Shown one piece after another: positions 1-8,210 of a stretch of DNA of 64,000 nucleotides. The DNA comes from CAZTTH01 sp964615975. Lineage in GTDB: Bacteria; Verrucomicrobiota; Lentisphaeria; JABSQK01; JAJFLO01. The stretch is from positions 1 through 64,000 of the forward strand of contig CAZTTH010000016.1 in NCBI GenBank assembly GCA_964615975.1. The letters are read 5' to 3'. Both the position numbers and the translations under genes were made by a program. Position 1 is the first letter of the stretch. Each line of letters opens with the position of its first letter. The notes under the pieces are model-generated. The model worked only from the letters and a program-made list of their open reading frames with translations. It ran no database searches and was not told the DNA's origin.

Positions 1-11
1 AAATGTAAAAG

Positions 12-97
12 TGGTACCGGAGGAGGGAGTCGAACCCACACTCTCTTGCGAGAACTGGATTTTGAGTCCAGCGCGTCTGCCATTTCGCCACTCCGGC
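12..97 (-). tRNA. tRNA-Leu (anticodon CAA)
   Basis: The minus strand folds into a class II tRNA. The acceptor stem is GCCGGAG paired with CTCCGGT, followed by discriminator A and an encoded CCA (positions 12-14). The anticodon stem CTGGA/TCCAG encloses loop CTCAAAA, giving anticodon CAA, which reads UUG leucine codons. A long variable arm (TCTCGC/GAGAG type) is the hallmark of tRNA-Leu. The T-stem appears to carry one T-T mismatch. It lies downstream of rpsU on the same strand but beyond a terminator hairpin, so it is probably transcribed separately. Confidence 0.95.
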
Positions 98-167
98 ATT
101 GGGGCCTGGCATAATAATGCCAGGTCGATATAATATGGTTACTACCGAGATCACACAACTCAAATAC

Positions 168-207
168 AAAAAAAACGCAACTCCATCCTGAGATGGAATT
201 GCGTTGA
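168..207 (-). terminator. Intrinsic terminator after rpsU
   Basis: The stem AACGCAA-C-TCCATC pairs with GATGGA-A-TTGCGTT around a CTGA loop (174-207). Read on the minus strand it is followed by a run of eight T (168-175). It lies about 135 bases downstream of the rpsU stop codon and separates rpsU from the tRNA gene. Confidence 0.85.
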
Positions 208-341
208 TTTTAATTATGGCACCAATCTAATGGAAAAAAAACGAGATCCAACGGACACAATTACACCGGGTCACTTCAATTCATTCTGACACCGTTCCAG
301 TATAATTATTTAAGTGAAATCTGATCTTTCCCTATTTTGAA

Positions 342-557
342 TTACTTGCTTCTAAGTTTGATGCCATTGTTGGCACGACTTTGATGGCGGATGCGCACTA
401 TTGCCCGCTTGTTCATCCGCCGCTTGGTTTCGCTCGGCTTCTCGTAAAAACGCCGATTACGCAGTTCTTTGAGTGTCCCTTCACGATCAAGCTTGCGTTT
501 CAAACGACGCAAGGCTCTTTCCATTGGTTCACCGCGTTTCAATTTGATTTCTGACAT
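342..557 (-). CDS. rpsU: 30S ribosomal protein S21
   Basis: This 71-residue, very basic protein has the S21 signature: GEPMERALRRLKRKL near the N-terminus, then RRFYEKPSETKRR. S21 is a small-subunit protein placed near the anti-Shine-Dalgarno end of 16S rRNA and helps initiation. The ATG is preceded by a GGAGG about 15 bases upstream. It sits 90 bases downstream of the sigma factor gene on the same strand. In enterobacteria the order is rpsU-dnaG-rpoD; here the order is sigma factor then rpsU and dnaG is absent. A strong terminator follows. Confidence 0.95.
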   Translation of the reverse strand: MSEIKLKRGEPMERALRRLKRKLDREGTLKELRNRRFYEKPSETKRRMNKRAIVRIRHQSRANNGIKLRSK

Positions 558-647
558 GGAATACGTTATTCACCTCCCTTCCAAAGGGTAACTATTCATG
601 AAAAGGAAAATAGCCATCACTGTTAGTCGAGCTGATGGAATTAAGAG

Positions 648-1487
648 TTATTGAGCCAAAACACTTTGAGGAAATTCTTCGTCGATAAACTTCTTCAATT
701 TTTTAAGTGCCAGATTTTGGATCTGGCGCACTCGTTCCCGAGTTCTGCCGATCTTTTTGCTCACTTCTTCCAAGGTCTTCGGACGATTGCCATCGAGACC
801 AAAGCGCAGACACAGAATCATGCGTTCGCGCGAGTCCAGACGGTCGATCAGATCTTTCAAGCGTTTAAGCATCTCCATGCCGCAGATGGCTTCATCCGGC
901 GTTGAAGCGCCGAAATCCGGGATAATATCCTGATAGACACTGTCTTCGCCTTTCTGAATCGGATCCTGAAGCGAAAAGGTGCGCAGCTCAGCCAGACGCA
1001 ATGCCGCCACCGTCCGTTCGCTGAATTCCAGCCGGCCGGCCAATTCCAAATCGGTCGGTTCGCGTCCCAGCTCTTCGTTCATCTTGATGCGCGCCGCTTT
1101 GATTTTATTGATTTTGCCCGCGGATTGAACGGGAATCCGAATCGTCCGGCTTTGATTGGACAAAGCCCGACGCATTGATTGCTTGATCCACCAGGCAGCA
1201 TAGCTGCTGAATTTAGCGCCTTTGGTGGGATCAAATTTCTCCACCGCTTTCATAAGACCAATATTTCCTTCAGAAATCAAATCAACAAGGGGTAATCCCA
1301 ATCCTTTGAAGTCATGGGCAATTTTTACCACCAGGCGGAGGTTACTTTTTATGAGTTTTCGACGCGCGTCTGAGCAACCATCGGCGATTTCGGCGGCAAG
1401 AACAATTTCCTCTTCACGGGTCACCAGAGGAATTTGACCTATCTCCTGCATGTAAGCCTTCATCGTATCATTTTTTCCTGTGAGCAT
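648..1487 (-). CDS. RNA polymerase sigma-70 family factor, group 2
   Basis: A 279-residue sigma-70 protein. It has region 1.2 (YMQEIGQIPLVTREEE), region 2 with the core-binding and -10 recognition helix (LISEGNIGLMKAVEKFDP, then FSSYAAWWIKQSMRRAL), region 3 (about residues 125-190) and the region 4 helix-turn-helix (TLEEVSKKIGRTRERVRQI). It lacks the acidic region 1.1 and the long spacer of a primary RpoD, so a stationary-phase or alternative group 2 sigma factor is more likely than the housekeeping one. The ATG at 1487 has AGGA eight bases upstream; an alternative start at 1463 would remove eight residues. The neighbour on the other side, mfd, is divergent and also concerns transcription. 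Confidence 0.92.
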   Translation of the reverse strand: MLTGKNDTMKAYMQEIGQIPLVTREEEIVLAAEIADGCSDARRKLIKSNLRLVVKIAHDFKGLGLPLVDLISEGNIGLMKAVEKFDPTKGAKFSSYAAWWIKQSMRRALSNQSRTIRIPVQSAGKINKIKAARIKMNEELGREPTDLELAGRLEFSERTVAALRLAELRTFSLQDPIQKGEDSVYQDIIPDFGASTPDEAICGMEMLKRLKDLIDRLDSRERMILCLRFGLDGNRPKTLEEVSKKIGRTRERVRQIQNLALKKLKKFIDEEFPQSVLAQ

Positions 1488-1620
1488 ATATGGTATCCTA
1501 AATAATTTTGCGTTTTTAGTAAGATTTCGTTATCCAATGAGGCAAATAGATAGCAATAATCAAAAGCGAAAAGTTTACAATAATCACAATGTGCCTACAT
1601 CGCAAGCCTGAAATCAAGAA

Positions 1621-4600
1621 ATGTTCTCCTGGCAAGATCCCTTCATTCGATATAGCAATGATTTATCCCACATTTTGACGGGTAAATCCCGGGTGATCTG
1701 CGACCGGGACAGTCTATTTCTCTGGTTGGCGCTTTTTCTCAACAAAAATCGTCACTCAACTGTTGTCATTACCCCCGATCTATCTCAGACTGAGATTTTA
1801 TTGAGTGAAGTACAAGGCATTCTCCCGTCATTCGCGGTTGCGCGATCAATGTATATGCTGCCGGAAATTGTTGTCGGTCGAAAGCGATTGGCAATTGAGC
1901 AGGAACCCATGCGTCAACGGATTTTTTATCATGCCGGCGCCCCGGACGGTGTTTTTTTTGCTTCGATCATGTCCTTTCTGGCGCCCGCACCTGATCCCGG
2001 TAAATTCAAGGAACATCAGCTGAGTCTCGCTTGTGGCGAGCGTGAATGGCCGCCGGAAAAGCTGGCCGCATTTTTGGTATCCCTGGATTATGATAATGAA
2101 GCGCTGGTAACTGCGCCCGGAGAATTTTCCTGGCGTGGGGGCATCCTCGATATCTACAGTCCCCTTTATGATAATCCAATACGTCTCGATTATTGGGGGG
2201 ATTCCATTGAATCGTTGCGCTTTTTTGATCCCCATACACAACGTTCTCTGGAGAAATTAGATCAGTTTACGATTGTTCCCCGTCAATTGTTACAGCTCCA
2301 CTCAGAAACCCCGTCAAATACCCCATGTTTCTTTGATTTTTTCGCCCCTCATGACACTCAATTCATCATTGTTGACCATTCTGCCATCGAGAGTCATCTC
2401 CAACAATATGCCGATGACACCCAATTAAGATTATGGGAAAAATTTCTCGCGCAGAGCCAGCTCCGGATTGATTGTGAGCGTCAGGGTAATTCCTCCTCTG
2501 CTGCCGCTGATTCCTCGCATCGTTGTCCATTTTATGGCTTTTCTCAGATTGCCATGCGAACCCTGCCGGAGATTAATGATACCTTCACTCAGTTGCAGCG
2601 CCAATTTTTGCAACACGAGGCAAGGAAATGGCAAACCAAAGGTTATCGTGTCGGTGTGTGTACTTTGCAGAATTCCATCTGGCAACATTTTCGGGATATA
2701 ATCCAACCGGATGAGCGGAATGCTGCCATGTCAATCGAAGCAATATCTCTGGCTTTGCCACAGGGGATTGTCTATCCGGAAGCTCAATTAGTGTTATTAT
2801 CAGAAGCCGATGTTTTGGGCACCTATGGGCACAAGAAAACCGCGAAAAGTCTGAAATCCGGATTTAATATCGATTATCGGCTTGAGACCGGAATAGAATT
2901 GAATGAAGGTGAGTTTGCCGTGCATGCCGCGCATGGAATCTGTCGTTATCTTGGCCTCAGGAAAGAACAATTTCATGATCGGATTCAAGAAGTTCTGGTG
3001 TTGGAGTTTGATAATGAGGTCAAGGTTTTTGTGCCGCTTGAACAAGCGTATATGGTCAGCCGGTATGTCGGAGCGCATAAAAAAATCCCAAAATTAAATC
3101 GCATTGGCGCCGCTGCCTGGCGCCGCGCCAAAGAAGAGGCTAGCGCGGCAGTCAAAGATTTGGCGGCAGATTTAATTCGCTTGCAGGCAATTCGCGCGGT
3201 CACCTCGGGGTTTTCATTTGGAAACCCAAAAAGCAGCGACATGCAATCTTTTGCCCGATCATTTCAATTTCAGGAAACCCCTGATCAACAAGCTGCCATC
3301 GAGATGGTGCTGGCTGATATGGCGCAATCCCGCCCCATGGATCGTCTGGTATGCGGCGACGTCGGATATGGAAAAACGGAAGTCGCCATGCGCGCGGCTT
3401 TTAACGCGGTAATGGCGAACAAGCAGGTTGCGATTCTGGTTCCTACGACCATCCTGGCGCAGCAACATTTTTTGACTTTCAGCGACCGCTTCAAAGCCTG
3501 GCCGGTGATCATTGACTGCTTATCACGATTTCGTTCGCCCGCGCAACAACGTGCCATCCTGAAGCAATTAAGCGCCGGCAAAATCGATATCATCATCGGC
3601 ACTCATCGCCTGCTGCAAAAAGATGTGGCCTTCAAGGACCTGGGTCTGGTGATCGTGGATGAGGAACAACGATTTGGCGTCCGCCATAAAGAGCGTCTGA
3701 AAATGCTGCGTGCCAATGTCGATATACTGACCTTGACCGCGACCCCGATTCCCCGCACTCTTTATCTTGCCATGGCCGGATTGCGTGATATGAGCACCAT
3801 CATGTCCGCGCCGCGTGAGCGCCACCCCATTCATACGGTTGTGGCGGAGTTTGAAGAGCAGATTGTGCGCGAAGCAATTACCTATGAATTACAACGCGGC
3901 GGCCAGGTATTCTATATTCACAACCGGATACATTCCATTACCCAGGTGTGGGAAAAACTTACCCGCATGTTTCCCGATGAAAGCATTGATGTCGCCCATG
4001 GCAGAATGCCGGAAGACGATCTGGAAGCGGTCATGCTTCGTTTTATTGAAGGCGGCAGCAAAATCCTGGTTTGCACCACCATTGTCGAATCGGGGCTGGA
4101 TATTCCCAATGCCAATACCATGATTATAGATCGCGCGGATCGCTTCGGACTGGCCGAACTTTATCAATTACGCGGACGGGTCGGGCGGTTTCATCGCCAG
4201 GCGTATGCGTATCTATTACTGCCTAAAAATACCATCGTACTCGCGACCGCGAAACAACGCCTTGAAGCGATCAGCAAGTATACTCAATTGGGGGCAGGGT
4301 TTAAGCTCGCAATTCGCGATATGGAAATCCGGGGCACTGGGAATATCATTGGGTATGAACAAAGCGGTCATATCGCGGCAATTGGATTCAATCTCTACTG
4401 TCAACTATTGAAACAAGCCGTGGCACGTTTGAAAAATCAGCAAACCGCAAGCCATCCAGAGATTAAATTAATCCTTGATTTCGTTAGTTTTGGAGATGAA
4501 TTGGCAGCCCGGACAGCGGCAACGATTCCAGCAACGTATATCTCCGACCCGGAACTGCGGGTCGATTGTTATCGGCGCTTGGGATTGCTGACCACCATCC

Positions 4601-4893
4601 CGGCATTGGAGGATTTCATCGCGGAATTAAAAGATCGTTTTGGCGCCGTGCCCCAAGCAACACTCAATCTTTGCATGGTCACCCGGTTAAAAATTTTCGC
4701 CCATGCGGCAGGAATTAAGAGTATAACCACCCGGAATCGATTAATCACCATGGAAACGGACACCGGACTGGTGCGCACCAGCACCCATCGCCTGCCGCGC
4801 CTGCAATCACCTGATCCTGATGATTTTCTGGAAGAATTGTGCGCATTGGTTGGCGCACAAAAAAACACCGCCCCTGTATTCCGGGGGAAATGA
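1621..4893 (+). CDS. mfd: Transcription-repair coupling factor
   Basis: At 1090 residues this is close to the family's usual length of about 1150. It removes RNA polymerase stalled at DNA lesions and recruits UvrA. The N-terminal UvrB-like part (about 1-330) contains GEFSWRGGILDIY. The RNA-polymerase-interacting CarD-like domain shows FAVHAAHGICRYLGL near residue 430. The RecG-like motor has Walker A (GDVGYGKTEVAM, about 578), the DEEQ box (about 679) and RGRVGR (about 853). A C-terminal TRCF domain follows. No strong ribosome-binding site is visible before the ATG. It is divergent from the sigma factor gene. Confidence 0.97.
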   Translation: MFSWQDPFIRYSNDLSHILTGKSRVICDRDSLFLWLALFLNKNRHSTVVITPDLSQTEILLSEVQGILPSFAVARSMYMLPEIVVGRKRLAIEQEPMRQRIFYHAGAPDGVFFASIMSFLAPAPDPGKFKEHQLSLACGEREWPPEKLAAFLVSLDYDNEALVTAPGEFSWRGGILDIYSPLYDNPIRLDYWGDSIESLRFFDPHTQRSLEKLDQFTIVPRQLLQLHSETPSNTPCFFDFFAPHDTQFIIVDHSAIESHLQQYADDTQLRLWEKFLAQSQLRIDCERQGNSSSAAADSSHRCPFYGFSQIAMRTLPEINDTFTQLQRQFLQHEARKWQTKGYRVGVCTLQNSIWQHFRDIIQPDERNAAMSIEAISLALPQGIVYPEAQLVLLSEADVLGTYGHKKTAKSLKSGFNIDYRLETGIELNEGEFAVHAAHGICRYLGLRKEQFHDRIQEVLVLEFDNEVKVFVPLEQAYMVSRYVGAHKKIPKLNRIGAAAWRRAKEEASAAVKDLAADLIRLQAIRAVTSGFSFGNPKSSDMQSFARSFQFQETPDQQAAIEMVLADMAQSRPMDRLVCGDVGYGKTEVAMRAAFNAVMANKQVAILVPTTILAQQHFLTFSDRFKAWPVIIDCLSRFRSPAQQRAILKQLSAGKIDIIIGTHRLLQKDVAFKDLGLVIVDEEQRFGVRHKERLKMLRANVDILTLTATPIPRTLYLAMAGLRDMSTIMSAPRERHPIHTVVAEFEEQIVREAITYELQRGGQVFYIHNRIHSITQVWEKLTRMFPDESIDVAHGRMPEDDLEAVMLRFIEGGSKILVCTTIVESGLDIPNANTMIIDRADRFGLAELYQLRGRVGRFHRQAYAYLLLPKNTIVLATAKQRLEAISKYTQLGAGFKLAIRDMEIRGTGNIIGYEQSGHIAAIGFNLYCQLLKQAVARLKNQQTASHPEIKLILDFVSFGDELAARTAATIPATYISDPELRVDCYRRLGLLTTIPALEDFIAELKDRFGAVPQATLNLCMVTRLKIFAHAAGIKSITTRNRLITMETDTGLVRTSTHRLPRLQSPDPDDFLEELCALVGAQKNTAPVFRGK

Positions 4894-4953
4894 AATTGAT
4901 TATATCAACCCAGATTCATCTTCACTTCCAAGATTCCCGACTATAGGATAATT

Positions 4954-4969
4954 CTCCCGCATGCGGGAG
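4954..4969 (+). promoter_or_regulatory. Perfect palindrome covering the ribosome-binding site of the next gene
   Basis: CTCCCGCATGCGGGAG is a perfect 16-base palindrome. Its right arm contains the GGGAGG (4965-4970) that serves the GTG start at 4974. If the RNA folds, the ribosome-binding site is paired. It might also be a weak terminator remnant for mfd, but no T-run follows. Regulation is inferred only from position. Confidence 0.4.
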
Positions 4970-4973
4970 GAAA

Positions 4974-7211
4974 GTGATCGATAAAAACACCACAGTCATT
5001 TTCGCCTCCGGTAATTTTTATATCCGAAAACTGATTATCGGCAAAGACTGTCGCATCGATTTTACTGGAAATACCAATTTATCCATTCAGCAAAACCTTG
5101 AACTCGATAAGAACTGTCAATTCAATCAAATTCTTCCCCAGCCACAGGTAACCATTAATTTTAGTGGCAATGCCATCGCCATCGGCAAGGACAGCTCAAT
5201 CCTACTTGCTTTAATACATGCTCCGAACGCCACCGTCGCGATCGATAAGAATACAATATTCTCCGGCAGCATCTGGTCGAATAAAATCGACATTGGCAAG
5301 GATTGTCGCATCATACACAATGAATCACCAATGGATTTAACGATCCAGTTGCCTCCTGATATTGAATTGGAATGCCCAGGCGATACATCGCCTGCGAACA
5401 CTGGATTTGCGACCGCCATAAGCAGTTGCAGCACCCCGGTTATCACGTTTTCCGATACGTCCATTCTTAGCGTCCTTGCGCCTTTGCGCGAGCTCATCAC
5501 TCGTACCTGGACAGCTGTCGATGCTTGTGGTGCTATTGCATCAGCCACCCAGACCATCAGCATCGTCGACTCACTTCCACCCGTCATCACCTTAAACGGT
5601 CCCGATCCCCAAATCATCGAATGCTCCTCGCCCTACACCGAGCTCGGCGCCACTGCGTTCGATGCCTGCGACGGCGACCTGACTTCATCCCTCATCCTTC
5701 CGCCTTCATCCTTCGATACTTCCGTCCCTGGTTCTTATTCCCTTTCCTATTCCGTCGCCGACGCCTCCGGCAATTCCGTCACTGTCTCCCGCTCCGTCAT
5801 CGTCCAGGACACCGTTGCTCCGATCCTTTCCAGTGTTCCCCATGATCTTCAAATCGAATGCGGCGACCCGCTCCCCGATCCCGCTTCTGTCACTGCCGCC
5901 GACACCTGCGATCCCTCTCCCATCGTCACCTTTTCCCAAGATCCTCCGTTCCCTCTGTTCCCTTCTGTTCAATCTGTCTTGAGAACCTGGACTGCCGTCG
6001 ACGCTTCCGGCAATTCCACGTCCGCCGCCCAGACCATCACAATCGTCGACACCTTTTCTCCTGTGATCACTCTTACTGGCGACAATCCACAGATCATTGA
6101 ATGCCCCTCTTCCTACACTGAGTTGGGAGCGGCCGCAGTGGATGCCTGTGATGGTGACATCACTTCATCTCTCATCATTCAAACTTCCTCCTTGAATTCC
6201 TCTAACCCCGGCGATTACCCCGTGATCTATACCATCGTGGATTCTTCCGGGAACACGGCCTCGGCAATCCGAATCGTCTCCATTCTCGATACCACCTCAC
6301 CCGTCATCACTCTTAATGGAGCCAATCCGCAGATCATCGAATGCCATGCCGAAGTCGATTTCATCGCCGGTCCCAATCCCGGGATCAACATCATCGAAGC
6401 CAATTTCGCTGGCAACACCGGTAAACCGGCGGTGTTCGTCGTCACTGGCCTGGCCAGCGATCCGTTGACGCCGACCTCGTTTGCCGGCCAGGTGCAGGAC
6501 AATGCCGGCCAACCGATTGTCGGCGCCGAATGCCGGTTGCGCGTAAACGGCGTGTTTATGCCTGCGGTCTATTCCGACAGTGACGGTCTCTTCCATTTTG
6601 AGAACACCCCCTCCGGACCCGGCGATCTCTTTGTTGACGGAGTGGTGGCGACTACCATCGGTTCCGTTCCCATTCCGTTGGGTACCTTTCCGTCGCTGCA
6701 TTACGAATTCATTGTTATCCCGAATGCCGAAAACCGGCTGCCGATGCCGGTGTTGCTGCCGCGATTAAATCCGAATAACGCGGTGGTCTGGGACGGAACA
6801 TCCGATGTCGAACTCACCTGCGAAGGCATGGAAGGCTTGAAGATGATCGTCACCGCCGGCTCGATGCGCAAGGCTGACGGTTCGCTGGTGACCCCGGGCA
6901 ATCCCGCCACGTTATCCATCAATCAAGTCCATCACGACGACATTCCCATGCCGATCCCGGACGGCGCGTCGCCGCCGTTCACCTGGACCCTGCAGCCGGG
7001 CGGCGCGCACTTCGATCCGCCGATCCGGATCGAGTATCCGAACATGACCGGGATGCCGCCGGGCGGCATCGCCTATTTCCTCAGTTTCAACCACGACACC
7101 AGCCGCTTCGAGATCGTCTCCAGCGGCCATATCACCGCTGACGGCTCGACCATCGTCACCGACCCCGGCGGCGGCAACGCGACCGTTGATATATACTTGG
7201 CACGGTCATAA
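4974..7211 (+). CDS. HYR/DUF5011 Ig-like repeat protein, apparently truncated at both ends and chimeric
   Basis: A 745-residue protein. Residues 1-125 are a beta-rich region with repeated IGKDCRI-type motifs, like the part that normally follows a signal peptide in DUF7305-type surface proteins. No signal peptide is present, and an in-frame stop at 4944 rules out a longer start. Residues 126-457 hold alternating HYR-type and DUF5011-type Ig-like units (VITLNG..PQIIEC..YTELGA, twice complete). A third unit stops abruptly after PQIIEC (residue 457) and runs into an unrelated region with a carboxypeptidase-regulatory-like segment (about 500-555), of the kind found upstream of RHS/YD repeats. The DNA becomes more GC-rich there. 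The protein ends soon after DPGGG. The start is GTG with GGGAGG upstream. It may be a decayed surface protein; function unknown. Confidence 0.6.
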   Translation: MIDKNTTVIFASGNFYIRKLIIGKDCRIDFTGNTNLSIQQNLELDKNCQFNQILPQPQVTINFSGNAIAIGKDSSILLALIHAPNATVAIDKNTIFSGSIWSNKIDIGKDCRIIHNESPMDLTIQLPPDIELECPGDTSPANTGFATAISSCSTPVITFSDTSILSVLAPLRELITRTWTAVDACGAIASATQTISIVDSLPPVITLNGPDPQIIECSSPYTELGATAFDACDGDLTSSLILPPSSFDTSVPGSYSLSYSVADASGNSVTVSRSVIVQDTVAPILSSVPHDLQIECGDPLPDPASVTAADTCDPSPIVTFSQDPPFPLFPSVQSVLRTWTAVDASGNSTSAAQTITIVDTFSPVITLTGDNPQIIECPSSYTELGAAAVDACDGDITSSLIIQTSSLNSSNPGDYPVIYTIVDSSGNTASAIRIVSILDTTSPVITLNGANPQIIECHAEVDFIAGPNPGINIIEANFAGNTGKPAVFVVTGLASDPLTPTSFAGQVQDNAGQPIVGAECRLRVNGVFMPAVYSDSDGLFHFENTPSGPGDLFVDGVVATTIGSVPIPLGTFPSLHYEFIVIPNAENRLPMPVLLPRLNPNNAVVWDGTSDVELTCEGMEGLKMIVTAGSMRKADGSLVTPGNPATLSINQVHHDDIPMPIPDGASPPFTWTLQPGGAHFDPPIRIEYPNMTGMPPGGIAYFLSFNHDTSRFEIVSSGHITADGSTIVTDPGGGNATVDIYLARS

Positions 7212-7260
7212 ACTGCACATTTTAATGGTATGACATCACCGCGAAACAATTCTTGAATTA

Positions 7261-7479
7261 TCAGTCGTCCCTATGGGACTTTTTGTAGCTATTCATTGTT
7301 CCCACCGATGAATCGGTGGGCTATTTTCGGTTCATCCCGAATGGGATGATTGACATTAGCCCGCCAGCCGAATTCGCCGTGGCGAATGAGACGAGCTATC
7401 CACCAGGATAGCAGCGGAGCGTTCCATTCATTGGCGGGTCCGAGATGCAAGAATTCATCAGTCCCATAGGGACGACTGA
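7261..7479. repeat. Palindrome-mosaic repeat bounded by a 20-bp inverted repeat
   Basis: TCAGTCGTCCCTATGGGACT at 7261-7280 recurs exactly in inverted form at 7460-7479. Between them lie further palindromes: CCCACCGATGAATCGGTGGG (7301-7320), TCATCCC-GAAT-GGGATGA (7332-7349), ATTCGCC-GT-GGCGAAT (7372-7387) and GCTATCC-ACCA-GGATAGC (7395-7412). This nested structure fits a REP/MITE-like noncoding element. An open minus-strand frame across it has no sign of being a gene. Confidence 0.7.
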
Positions 7480-8210
7480 ATATACCGCTGGTTTGTGTCG
7501 GTGAAACCGTGTCGTTTTCCGTGGCTGCGACGCCTTCGGACAGCGGCGGCGAACAGCGCCAGAAATGCGTCGCTGAGAATGGTGTTATCACCTACGGCCC
7601 GAATGAAGGGCAGCGGGAAGGGCAACGGGGGTCAGACCCATAATATAATTTATAATTAATTTATGATAAACTTGTTACATAATATAATATTTTATATTTA
7701 CTGGGTTAAATCAGATTTTTTAATGTAAAATATTGATTTAAGAATTCATGAAGTTGTTTTCAAGCAATTCTATCAGTGGAATGGGAGAAGCTGATCCTCT
7801 GTTTTACCATTGAAAATCACGTCTAAAGAGCCTTTTTATATCATTAATAATCTTAACCTGTTTAATAAAAACATGTTAACAACATTTTATAAGGTCAGAC
7901 TCCGAAGACAGATTTCAGTGGCATGTTGTGGCTTTGATCTTAGCAATTGGGGACGCTGATTCTCAGGCAACAGCTCAAATTATGGCGCGCCGCTTGATCC
8001 GAAGATGGCGGTGATACCAATATGACAATCGTGGTATGCTTTAATCCCATATGATGCCGTCGAAAGTGTAACGAAACCGGTGAGAATCATTAAAATGACT
8101 TCAATAAAACTGATCGCGTGTGATCTGAAAATTCAAAATCCTAGGGTCAGAAATTCTAACCTGGGCATTTCCGGGCAGGCACAAGATCAGATTACTTACT
8201 GCCAAGACCT
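7480..8210. other. Gene-free region with fragments of repeat-type sequence
   Basis: No credible coding region is seen. The first 140 bases are GC-rich, followed by a GGGTCAGACCC palindrome near 7630, then very AT-rich DNA (about 7640-7900). Phrases such as GGTCAGACTCCGAAGAC and TTGGGGACGCTGATTC resemble short palindromic sequences often found near REP-associated transposases, but no transposase is present. Short open frames here lack ribosome-binding sites and family resemblance. Confidence 0.5.

Noticed and set aside
4974..7211. Bactofilin
   Set aside because: The N-terminal beta-repeat wording is slightly similar, but the protein continues into Ig-like and carboxypeptidase-regulatory-like regions unlike small cytoskeletal bactofilins.
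7289..7591. 100-residue minus-strand open frame
   Set aside because: It lies across a series of palindromes and is best explained as translation of a noncoding repeat.
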